From Tricholoma matsutake (lineage: Eukaryota; Basidiomycota; Agaricomycetes; Agaricales; Tricholomataceae): a stretch of 64,000 bases of DNA. The notes under the pieces were generated by a model that was given only the letters and a program-made list of their open reading frames with translations, did no database searches and was not told the origin of the DNA. The stretch spans positions 18,732,337 to 18,796,336 of the forward strand of contig AP026538.1 of the NCBI GenBank assembly GCA_026075535.2, given 5' to 3'. Positions 11,816 to 21,418 of this stretch are shown here, one piece after another (within the stretch, counting starts at the first letter, position 1; each line of letters opens with the position of its first letter). A program made the position numbers and the translations under genes.

Positions 11816-12030
11816 CACATTATTTTGTGAGACTTATGAGACTTTCTCTAAGACTGGAACTTGGACTTTACTTGGACAGTACTTTAGAAGGTGTAAATAA
11901 ATGCACAATTGATGTTGTCTGAGCAAAGTCCAAGTGCAGTCTGAGTGAAGTCCTTGGACAGTCTGAGTGTCCAAGTGTCTGAGCAGAGTCTGAGCAGAGT
12001 CCGCTCGGACTGGGGGGGAGTGTAAAGTAC

Positions 12031-14450
12031 TGGATTGGAGCCCATGTCCACCATGGTCCACATCAGAGAATAGTTCTAACCATCAGCAAGAACACTGGGA
12101 TGTGGAAAGCTTTCTGGGTTCTCAGCCTCATAACAAATGTGATGAAGACTACAAGCCAGGTTCCAAGTTCAGCCCGCTTATCCATTCTCCAAAACCCCAA
12201 TCAGAAACCAATGTGTCAGATCCCATAACACAGCCATCCCCACCAATTGGTATGTCACTAACACATCCATACTGGTTGTTCACTACCCATACTTTATTTA
12301 TTATGTAGCGATGCACCTTGCCAGTTCAGTTTTTTGGGTAGATGCCTATCATAATCTAGAAACCCTGAAACCTGGAGGGCTCGTAACACTGTCAGTACTA
12401 GATTTCTTTCTGAGCTGGGAATCCCATCAAAGTCAACATTCTGGTAACTCAGCCAACTCCTTCTATTATCTCCATACCGAGACTGTACAAAAATTCACTG
12501 GAGACCTCAATCATGACAATTCCCTTGTACAAAATTGCCTTGGCTTGGACACCAGGCCTATCCCTCATGCTCTGGTCATATTTTTAGTCACCTCAATCCC
12601 AAACAGATATTTTCTTGCCTTGTTTGACTTTTTGGAGAAAAAGGCTTTGATTTTGGGACAGTATGGACTTCAAATATTGGATATCATATCTGTTCATGCA
12701 GAGTGGGGGGGTCCTGGAGTGGTCCCACACTCTGGAACAGAATTGGAAGAGCATTTAAGTGGCTCACATCCGAGATGACAGAGGCTCAATCTATGGTGGT
12801 TGTATATGAAGCAAATTGGATTCTGGTATATTTCTGCACCCAGTTACAATGAAAATTGGGCTAACTATGTCTATTAGCAGGATTCTCACTCAGGCCCTGG
12901 TATTGCAGCATTTTCCAAGCTGCTGAAAGACAGGGATTGGACTTGGGGCAAGGTTTCATCCCACAGCCAACTACCTGATCTTTCTTGTGAGCACAAGGCA
13001 AGAGAACTAATGTTTCACACCATTCTCCATGCCTCGCATTCATGCTTCATCCTTTGGAAGAAAATGTCAGAGGAAAAAAGGATTGGATACAGCCTCTGGA
13101 AGCATTGATTGTTGCAATGCATATCCCACCTGCTCAATTTCAGTGGGTCAGAAATATGACCCTGGTCTTTCTGAATCAAGGTTGGAAATGCCAAATGTGC
13201 CAGATTCATGCTGTTTCTGATGATTCACCCATGGATGATACATAAAGTCCTTATCTGAAAGGCAGACCCCTATGCCCACTGTCAAAAATCAGAACACTTC
13301 ACCTCCCACATCCTCTTCCTATGGAAGAAATGGATACAGCATCTTCAGTATCTGATACTTCTGATGATGGTAGTGGATTTGGTGACTTTGATGACTACAG
13401 CACTGCACCAATATGGAGTGGTAATGATCCACCCCTCTTTGATGTGTGGACCTTTAATTGCTCTTATTCTCCAACTCTCCCCAGATTTGTTTTTACATGG
13501 AAAGACAGAGGATACAGGTTGCCTCCAGATATTGCCAAGATTTCCCAGAAAAAGAACCCTACAGATTTTGTTTCATGGCTCTTACCCACTGCTTTTCCAT
13601 CTACAATCAACAATGTTACACTTCCATCTATGATCAACACTGCTAACTTTCCATCTACAATAAACAATTCCACCCCCCCATCTACAATCAACAATGAGCC
13701 TGAAACACCAGGGGCCACACCAACTGGCAGTATCATTCCAGAAACCATTTCCTTGGGTGCAAAAAAGATTCTGGATGAGGCTGGGAGAACTCTGAAAACA
13801 CAAGAAAGTTATAATGCTTTCATTTGAGGAAAGACAAGGACAGATGATTTCCTGGAGTTGGACCTAGAACAAGATCACATTCCCTTAACTCGGGAGCAGG
13901 TTTCAATCTCCATCGACGTTGATAGTGTTCTCTGGGTCACCACAAATATGTCTCTATCATGCAAAGGTGCTATCAATCTCCATCTACTCCCTCATTTTTC
14001 AGATCAACCCCCATTTTCTGCAAATCCCTCTGTATATATTGCACTTTTGGGACCTCCAGAAGACCAAAGAGAATTGAATAATCCACGGTTCCGAAGAGAA
14101 TCTCAGTACCCCCTCAGTTCCATTCCTCATATGCCATTCAGTTATTTTGGTGAAGCCTCTCAGCAGTTTAACCTGTATATTTTCTTCCCCAGAATGATAC
14201 ACAAAAACACCAACAACAACCGAGCAATTACCATAATGCCTCACAAACTGCAAGAGCTGTGGATTTTGGAAGCTATTTTCAAAGCATTGGCTTCCACCCT
14301 GGATCACTATCCTGGAGTCATAGAATATCTCCCTCAGAGTATGGAGCAACTTCATTTGAAAACAGGAGATCGTGCTTGATGTCCCACAATTGCCCTTGCT
14401 CCAGAGTCACTGGAATCTCTTTTGGCTGCTGTTAATTATGCAGTATCTCA
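12031..14450 (+). pseudogene. Unrecognised basidiomycete repeat gene, central part, degenerate
   Basis: A string of open frames on one strand, broken by stops and shifts: 12031-12310, 12311-12778, 13029-13245, 13321-13827 and 13858-14447. The 13321 frame starts acidic (DTSDDGSGFGDFDDY), then has a Trp/Tyr-rich section and four imperfect PSTINN-type repeats. The 13858 frame is the best preserved (about 170 residues, with ISIDVDSVLW and IYIFFPRM-like stretches) and runs to the left end of E4. After E4 (15336-15437) a frame with GEYLHPLGISEPEQTLNFW follows and then stops, plausibly the C-terminus. The even spread of open frames suggests one long gene, probably of a mobile element. No function can be given. 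Confidence 0.5.
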
Positions 14451-14701
14451 GTACTTTACAGTCCCCCACCTGTCCTAGTGGACTCCGACCGGACTGACTG
14501 GAGTCCACTGGAGTTCAAGTGGAGTCCAAGTGGAGTCCAATTGAACTACACTAAGTCATGTAGAGTTCAATTGCCCATTGGAGTCCAAGTGGAGTCCAAG
14601 TGGAATGCATTTCAACCAAATGATAAGTCAATTAGATATGAGCTCAAAGGACTTCGGAGTTGGTGAATTTCATAAAGTACCCACAAAATAAATTTGTGTA
14701 C

Positions 14702-14790
14702 TGCAGGAATTGAACTCAAGACCTCACCATAAGGAATCACATGACAAACCAAACAAGTGTGCTCAACCACTTGAGCCACAGGAGATTTAT
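14702..14790 (-). other. tRNA-like module (A box and B box) in E4
   Basis: On the minus strand it reads TGGCTCAAGTGGTTGAGCAC, with a GCTC/GAGC D-arm-like stem, and GAGTTCAATTCCTG as B box. TTTATTTTGTGGG follows, as in the related modules. The sequence between the boxes is too long for an intronless tRNA, and a full cloverleaf is not evident. Confidence 0.6.
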
Positions 14791-14883
14791 TAGGGTTCAA
14801 TATAAGGTTTACTTATGACTCAACTTTTCATATTCTTCGAGGAGGCATTTTTCAAACAATTAAGATCAAAAATTTTTAATTAG

Positions 14884-15132
14884 CCACATCCCTCGTGTAG
14901 GACACAAGGGAGTGGGTATAATATAATAATAAACAAAAAAAAACCCCTCTCGCATCTTGCGAGAGGGGGGGGATTATTACTATGTACATAAAAAACTAAA
15001 CCCCTTGCGTTCGGCGCGAGGGGGGGATTTGTAAGTACTACAATATATATACCCCTCGCATTCGGTGCGAGGGGGGAGCAGAGATAAATTAAAAATAATA
15101 AAGACCTCCCCACGCAAAATGCAGGGGAGGGG
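14884..15132. repeat. Five tandem C/G-rich hairpins in AT-rich spacers
   Basis: Each unit is an inverted repeat of the type CCCCTCGCATTCGGTGCGAG. Stem bases differ between units but pairing is kept: CTCTCGCA with TGCGAGAG, CCTCGCA with TGCGAGG. Spacing is 50-60 bp. It is not CRISPR, because the spacers are low-complexity AT sequence. Confidence 0.75.
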
Positions 15133-15335
15133 GGGTTGGGGGATGCGGTCTGGGGTGGGTGTCGTCGCCCACCCCTGTTAGTCTGCACAGATCTGTGCAG
15201 AGTGGCACACCCTGTTGCACAGCTACAATGGTTTATTGTATGGTTGCAAATCTGTGCGGAGTCCATGCAGATCCGTGCAGAGTCCGTGTAATTCCGCACA
15301 GATCTGCATGGAACATATGGGGCAGTGTAAAGACC

Positions 15336-15437
15336 TCGCTCAAGGGCATGGAATGCAAAATAGTGGGTGAATACCTGCATCCTCTTGGTATTTCTGAGCC
15401 TGAGCAGACACTCAACTTCTGGAAGTTAGTTGCTTGA
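15336..15437 (+). pseudogene. Unrecognised repeat gene, C-terminal fragment after E4
   Basis: A short frame (LKGMECKIVGEYLHPLGIS onward) continues the reading frame interrupted at 14450 and ends at a stop at 15435. It is likely the C-terminus of the gene at 12031-14450. Confidence 0.45.
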
Positions 15438-15702
15438 GGAGTTGTATTTTGGCAGGTGTTAGAGGTTTGGTAACAGAGGAGTCATTGGAATCTGTTGCGG
15501 TGGCAGGTTGACCTTTCTTTCTCCCCCAGAATTTATGTTAGCTGTTGGCTTGGGCTTTGCTTTACCTTTAGAGGGAGGGGGGGCAGCCTCTTGTGGACTC
15601 GCAGCAGCTGCAGCACTTTTTCTAGTGGTGAGTGTCATGGTTGAAAAAGCAAAGAGATGACATGTCACACTGTTACGTGAGCTGGAGGACAATTAACATT
15701 GG

Positions 15703-17974
15703 CTAAGTAACGCTACCACTAAACATGTAATGATTCTGCCAGCCATTCCTGTCTTTCACCCAAGAATCAAAGCTTCTATCAGAATGAAGAACCAGAGAAG
15801 CCCTGAGACCTTTGTAGTGAGGGTTAAAATGACTTATTTCAGCAGATTTGAAAATGATGCAGTCTCCACTCCTCAACTCAGCCACCAGTCCCAGTTCATG
15901 AAACACAATCTCACCACCTTCACAATCCAAGGCGACAATAACCAAACACCAATCCTTGTCTCCCTTATCATGGTGACAAAGTGTCACAACATTGAGATTG
16001 GCAACATATCCCGTAAAGGGGTTAGCTGGAGATTGTTCTTCATTCGTTTCTTCTCCTCCATAGCAGCTATAACCATTAGGATATAGATGGTTCCTAAAGC
16101 TCAGGGTCTCAACTTAAATGAGCTTGACATTGATTCACTTGGCAGACTTACCTGCTGCAGCCAGATGCGTGAACTTTGAGCCCTCTGACAGCCAGCCCTC
16201 CAGTGTACTCTGTTTATATTTGCCCTTCAGTTGCTGGGCACATGCATCTTTTGCACTGGTTCCCAGTTTACGACATATACTGTGAATTGTTTCACCATTT
16301 CAATTTCAGCCAAACCAAAACATAGTCAGATGAACTCACTTTTCCACCTTAGCACAGAACTGGATTTTGTTGACCATTCCAATAAAACTCAAACCAGCTT
16401 CCAAAGCCTCGGAGGCCCCACAGTGTTCAGCAATGGATATAAGGGAATTATCATGAAAATCCTGAGTGGCAGCCTCCCATCCCCTCCCTGCAACATAATC
16501 TCCCAATGAGGGACCATACATGATGGGCGACAAGGTGCTGCCGAATGCGGCAGGTGCAGGATGGGGAAGAAGTGAGGTCACCAGGAGTTGGGGTCCAGTG
16601 ATGTTGTTCAGAAAATCATTGACATTATGAGAAACGTTGGGCAAAATGTTGGGTGCATGAGCTGGCATAGCATTGGACATCCATGGTATGGTACCATGGC
16701 GGCACCTGGGCAAGGTGAGGTTACAATCACCTCCAGTCCTTCCCTTGCATGGCGGTTGTCAACCGTGGGTGAGACAACATGGATTGCATCTACTTTGCTC
16801 CAATCCTCCACCCTGTCCATCCTGCCCATCCAATCCTCCACACCCTCCTTCCTGCTGTTACCCATCCCTTCTATGTTTGACATTCCCAAGTCGCCTCCTT
16901 TTGTGAGCATGTGAGTTATTTCCTTTGTCTTCAAGGGCTCAACCATGCTGCGAGGCTTCTGCATCCATCTGAGGAGTGGGGAGTGGGGAGGTCCGATTGG
17001 GGGAGATGAAAAGGAACCAGAGGGATGCCAAGGAAGTGAGGGCAGAGGGTTGAGGTGAGAGGAGTGGGAGGGACAGGTGCTTGAGGGACATGAGCCGTGA
17101 GAGGAAGAAGTGCATCTGAGAGTGAAGTGGGAGGGATGTGTTGGATGCCACCTGAATTGTTGTAGTTGGTGTTGTAGTTGGTGTTGCCTGAATTGTTGTA
17201 GTTGCCTAAATTGTTGTAGTTGGTGTTGTAGTCGGTGTTGCCTGAATTGTTGTAGTTGCCTGAATTGTTGTAGTTGCCTGAATTGTTGTAGTTGCCTGAA
17301 TTGTTGTAGTTGCCTGAATTGTTGTAGTTGCCTGAATCATCATAGTTGCCACCATAGTTGTCCGAGCCAGCGGTGTTGAGAGTATCTAGAAAGGTGTCAA
17401 ATGAACTATCCGTGCATGGTGACCCCAAGGCCTAATGATGCATGTAGACTAGTGGTATATGGCAGCTCAACAATAAAGACAACTCACTTTAGAGAAGTAG
17501 TCATCCTGTTCCTCGCAGTCTTCAAGTGCTGATCTGGCTGAGAGGAGAGAAGGGAATTCAACAAAGGACAAGCGAAGAAAACATATGCTCACTCACCTGG
17601 GTCCTCGGGGGTTAGGATCGAGCAGCCATCCAGGTGGTAATGGGATTCATCACTGGCAATGTCTGGTGACCAAGGGAACATGAGCTCGTTTAGACAGGTA
17701 AGTGAAAGAATCACATACCTGGGTCAGGTTCTGACCATCCGTCGAACATTGATGCGCCATCCAGTTGGCCATTGGACAGCTGGTCAGAGAGAAGTTTGTT
17801 GTTTGCATAACAACAAACTTCTGGTTGATGGGCTTCCAAGTGCTGGACCAGAGGATACAGAGGCACATCTGCCTGTTGGAACTTGAAGTAATGTACCAGG
17901 ACAGTGATCTCCTTGTCCAACAGCAGGTAAGGCATGGAGTTCTTCAAAAAAATGCCAAGACTCATGGGAACCAA
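15703..17974 (-). CDS. TET/JBP-like 2OG-Fe(II) dioxygenase gene, multi-exon, possibly degenerate
   Basis: The last exon (about 16083 to 15703, minus strand) encodes NPFTGYVANLN, then HHDKGDKDWC (HxD iron site), GGEIVFHELGLV, LRSGDCIIFKS, ISHFN (distal His) and GLRASLVLHSDR (2-oxoglutarate-binding Arg). That order is typical of fungal TET/JBP-family enzymes, which oxidise 5-methylcytosine or thymine in DNA. Upstream pieces on the same strand are 16336-16713, 16608-16964, 16931-17428 (with an NNSGNY repeat), an acidic exon near 17520-17580 ending at GTGAGT, and 17711-17974. Exon joins were judged by eye and some frames may be broken. In other mushrooms such genes often travel with KDZ transposons; I found no KDZ transposase here. 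It lies tail-outward from the Plavaka gene. Confidence 0.65.
17150..17340 (-). repeat. 18-bp tandem repeat encoding NNSGNY
   Basis: GTTGCCTGAATTGTTGTA is repeated about eight times with small changes. On the minus strand it encodes Asn-Ser-Gly-Asn-Tyr-Asn repeats inside an exon of the TET/JBP-like gene. The Cys-rich plus-strand frame over it is a shadow. Confidence 0.8.
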
Positions 17975-18735
17975 TTTGGTGGGCCAAATTTTTTTCCACC
18001 CCTCTTACTGACACATCAAAAGTCTGGTCAAGTGTTCCTCTCTAGTTTTCCTGGTGTGCTTTCCCTGTGTTTTGTGCTTTGCTCTGGTGTTTAACATTTG
18101 ATTGCTATCCTGTATATTATTGCTATGGGTCATCTTCCTACACTCCAAAGAATCAGGAATGGTATGATCATCCTCACAAGCTATTGAATGCTGGCTGAGT
18201 CTGTCAGGCCTTGCTGCTCTGACCTCCAGTGGGCATCTGGATTACCTGCTCCAACTCTCTCATATTACTGGTATCCCCAACTTCCCTGGAGATTTGACTG
18301 AAAAAGGTATGCATCAACTTACACTTAACTTACACTTAACTTAAAATCACAAATTGATGTTGTAGTGCCCATTGTATCCAGGGGTCCAAAGCCTAAACAT
18401 AAAACAAAATGTTACACCCATCGAAAGAATAGTAACAATCACCATCATACACATTTACTCTATGTGAAACAAGGCATGTGATTCTCATTTGTAATCCTCT
18501 GACTACCAATCTGACATATGATCTTACACCCAGCCTTTCAGCATCATCATTTAGAAACAAGACTCGAGCAACCACCAAGGCCCCTTCAGATTTTTGTCAA
18601 CATGGTTGTCACATATACCCATTTAGTGCCCAGACACATTCATTCTGACCAACACATTCCTTATCCCATGACCCATCACTTTTGATCTACTGGGTTTAAA
18701 GTACAATTATGTGCACAAATAGTATCAGAATATCA
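17975..18735 (+). other. Interval with one unassigned open stretch
   Basis: No recognised gene. An open plus-strand stretch at about 18179-18308 (LSGLAALTSSGHLDYLLQL-like) ends at a GTATGC donor and could be an exon of an unknown gene. The rest looks non-coding. Confidence 0.35.
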
Positions 18736-18737
18736 AC

Positions 18738-19773
18738 ATGATTATCTTTCTCCAAGCTGGAGTTCCATTTCTGTCCCTCAGATTGACCAACACATTATAC
18801 ACCTCTATCTTGTCCTACCAATACTTCTTACATATGGAGGCTGATCATCATTGTCCAGTGTGTACTAGGTATTTCAAGACCTCGCATGGACTTAATTTGC
18901 ATCTGAAGACCTCTCGCTCGTGTTCTTGATGGAAGAGGGGAAAGTTGGCTGAAGTGATGGAGGAACTGGATGATGAAGACCTTCATGGAGGGGCCATAGG
19001 AGTTCAGGAGGGAGATGTTGCAACAAATGAGCAACAGGTGCAACATGAGGAGGAGGAAGAAGAAGATCCTGATGATCCTTTGTGGCAATGGAATCAAGAG
19101 CAAGGTGATCCATACTATTTTATCAATGTGCCCCCCAATGCTGCTGATGAAGAACCGTTTGGTCAACTAGGGCCTGGCCCAAGTTCCCAGGGAAACCAGA
19201 GGGCAACAAATGAGAGTCAATGTTTGGATGAAGATGATGATGAACGGCATGAAGAGGAGGATGTTGGAGCTGGCAAAGTTATTCGAATGGATGAATGCCT
19301 TTGTGACCGCTGGCACCAGCTCTTTAGGGAACAAGATGGGGATGGAGATGTGGTGATATGTGATGATGATGGCGCCACCACAGACAAGGATAATTATGCA
19401 CCCTTCATCTCAGAAGTGGGTTGGAGGGTAGCTCAGTGGATGGTAAAGGATGGGATTGGGCACAAGTCATTTGACAGGTTCTTGGCAATTCCTGGGGTAC
19501 ATTTGAGACCATCTTGTCTTTAATGTTGCCCACTGGTAGCTTACCTTCTCATTTATTCAGGTTGCTGAAAAACTTGGTCTCTCCTTCCACAATACCTGTT
19601 CTTTACATCAGAAGATAGACTTGATACCTGAACATGCAGGGCTGTGGTCGACAAAGTCCTTGACCTTCAATGATAGACCTGGCTATACATACACTATCTG
19701 ATATCATGATCCAATTGAAGCTATACAGAGTCTATGGACAGATCCTATTCTGTCTAAACACATGGTTTACCGA
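18738..19773 (+). pseudogene. Plavaka-type transposase gene, 5' part, cut by B1
   Basis: A first exon carries a zinc-finger-like HHCPVCTRYFKTSHGLNLHL (18840-18925). Then comes an acidic frame (18945 on) with EEEEEEDPDDPL and the Plavaka hallmark region APFISEVGWRVAQWMVKDG...FDRFL. A GT-AG intron (about 19497-19560) joins to VAEKLGLSFHN. An in-frame TGA follows near 19700 (TYTI-stop-YHDPIEA). The frame stops at HMVYR, exactly where element B1 begins. Plavaka transposases are CACTA-related DDE enzymes common in Agaricomycetes. The coding sequence resumes at 21419. Confidence 0.8.
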
Positions 19774-21418
19774 TAGTGTTTAAGGGTCCGGTTCAGTCTG
19801 GTTTTTTGACCCCCAATGGGGTCAACCAAAGACCGAAACCGGTCCAAATCAATGCCCAGATTAGATGGACCGCAACCGAAAAGACCGGTTTTGACTGGTC
19901 TTTGGGCTGTTTTTACAAGTCTAACTAAATTATAATATATCATAGATAAAACTAATTATATTTACACCCTGCGAGCAGTTGCTCATAGCAGTGTTGCTAG
20001 AAAACTGAAAGAAAACAAAGAAGAACAATATAATAATACAATAGCCCCACCATCTCACGTTTGTAGTGAGGGTGGGGGGTCAAGAGTGGTTGTTGTTGGT
20101 TGTCTCCCCATCGCATGTTGCCCCCTCCCCTGTTCTTGTTGTTGTCCATTTTCTGCTCCCTGTTGCTTGTCAGCCCCTCCCTGTGTGCATTGTTTGTCAT
20201 TGGCACCTCCATTACCCCCTATGAGCAGTGGCTCGTAAGCGGGTTGGTGGTGCTGTGACATGGTGTCGGCCATTGTCCCTGGCTGCTGATGCTGTTGCTG
20301 TCTGGAAGTGGCAGTACCCGTTGCCACCCTGTGAGCAGAGGCTCACAGCGGTGACATAGGGCATGGGTGGTGTATGGCAAGGGCCCAGGTGCGTTGTGTG
20401 GTGGCTAGGCAACGTCGTTAGCAAAAGATAAGAAACTAAGAAAATAATTGTTAGTAAAAGAAATAAGATTTAAAAAAAACATACTCGACAGCCCAAATGA
20501 CAAATAGCATCATTTGGGCTGTCTGCAGCAGAGCCCCCTGATTCATCCTTGTTGTCCCCCCTGATTCATCCTCGTCCCCCTGATTCATTGTCCTCGTCAT
20601 CCCGCTATTTGTTGTCATCCAGGAAAGGGCCCATTGCCACCCTGCAAGCAGAGGCTCGCAGCAACGGTGTTGGGTGCAGTTGTTGTGGTCCAGAAGCAGC
20701 CCAATGCTGGCCTGCAAGCAGCAGCTCACAGTGGCAGCAAAGGCATCGTTCAGTGGGTGGGCGATTTCATTATCAAAATGAAAAGTACCTAAAAAAGAAG
20801 AAAAAACTTTTAGTTAGTTAGTTAGTCAGTAAAAGAAAAGAATTAACTATAAAACAATGTACCCTAGGGCCCAAATGACCCTTGTTCATCGTTTGGGCCA
20901 TCTACTCTGTGTTTGTTTGGTTGTTGTGGTCATTTTCGTGGAAATGGCATCATTGGTGTTGTTGTCATGGTCATGGGAAGTCATCTGGGAAGTGGTGCCA
21001 CATTTGTTTTTGGGTGAACAAACGTGACCACATGGTCTGTGCATGGCCACAGGGTATATAAGCACTCACCAAATGACTGTTTTTCCCCTGGGCTTGTTCC
21101 ACTTTATGTATATATACCATAAATAGTAATAGTAGTATTTATATTTTGTTCTTTTATATACTTTTGGATACTTATTTCTGTATTTTGTACTCAACTTATG
21201 CTATATATCTAGTAGTATAAACATGTCTAAAAGACCGGTTAAGACTGGTTTCAACCAGTCTTACATCGGTTTTCATGAGTTTACAAAAGTGATCAACCAA
21301 CAACTGAACCAACCCCAATATTGGGGTGAACCGAGACCGACAGTTCAGTGTTTTGCGGTTAAGTTCAGTTAAGGGTCCAGTCCTTTTCTGGTCTTATGGA
21401 CTGGACCCTTGAGCACTA
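19774..21418. mobile_element. Element B1: non-autonomous hAT-like transposon with shared hairpin and intron modules
   Basis: Ends are TAGTGTTTAAGGGTCCGG (left) and, read inward from the right, TAGTGCTCAAGGGTCCAG. Exact TTTACCGA repeats flank it (19766-19773 and 21419-21426); removing one copy and the element rejoins the Plavaka frame. Subterminal zones are full of CCGGTT/GACTGGTT motifs. Inside, on the minus strand, are five GAGC-hairpins (about 19970, 20219, 20327, 20641, 20709), palindromes at 20489-20521 and 20868-20902, and intron-like segments at about 20434-20482 (GTATGT...CTAAC...TTAG) and 20790-20864. There is no transposase and no obvious tRNA-like module. Confidence 0.85.

Larger units (their letters stand above)
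10126..12030. mobile_element. Element E1: non-autonomous transposon with hairpin, intron-like and tRNA-like modules
   Basis: Ends are AGGTCTTTACACTCCC (left) and, read inward from the right, GTACTTTACACTCCC, each followed by a C run. TGGATTGGAG flanks it at 10116-10125 and 12031-12040. Subterminal zones hold GGACTGTCC/CGGACT arrays. Inward: a minus-strand tRNA-like module (10383-10457); a palindrome with 13-bp arms (10689-10720); an intron-like segment 10724-10789 (GTGAGT...CTAAC...TAG); five GAGC-NNCT-GCTC-type hairpins (about 10885, 11005, 11214, 11404, 11498); a 16-bp purine tandem repeat (11245-11385); two C/G-rich hairpins (11563-11593, 11624-11648); and a plus-strand tRNA-like module (11726-11815). 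No transposase. The terminal family is unassigned. Confidence 0.8.
14451..15335 (-). mobile_element. Element E4: short relative of E1-E3 in reverse orientation
   Basis: Ends are GTACTTTACAGTCCCCC (left) and, read inward from the right, GGTCTTTACACTGCCCC, so it is reversed relative to E1. The flanks TATCTCA and TCGCTCA match only partly. The left subterminal zone repeats GTGGAGTCCAA; the right repeats GCAGATCCGTGCAGAGTCC. It holds a minus-strand tRNA-like module (14702-14790) and five C/G-rich hairpins about 55 bp apart (14884, 14944, 15001, 15052, 15104) in AT-rich spacers. It lacks the GAGCAACTGCTC hairpins and intron-like segment. It interrupts the unknown gene described at 12031-14450. Confidence 0.7.

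Noticed and set aside
14884..15132. CRISPR-like array of evenly spaced palindromic repeats
   Set aside because: Units vary, spacers are low-complexity AT sequence, there are no cas genes, and the genome is eukaryotic.
17110..17379. Cys-rich plus-strand ORF with CCSCLNCCS repeats
   Set aside because: It is the antisense shadow of the NNSGNY-encoding tandem repeat.
19774..21418. B1 as a CACTA element because its ends read TAGTG...CACTA
   Set aside because: CACTA elements have CACTA at the 5' end and 2-3-bp duplications. Here the order is reversed and the duplication is 8 bp, which points to hAT.
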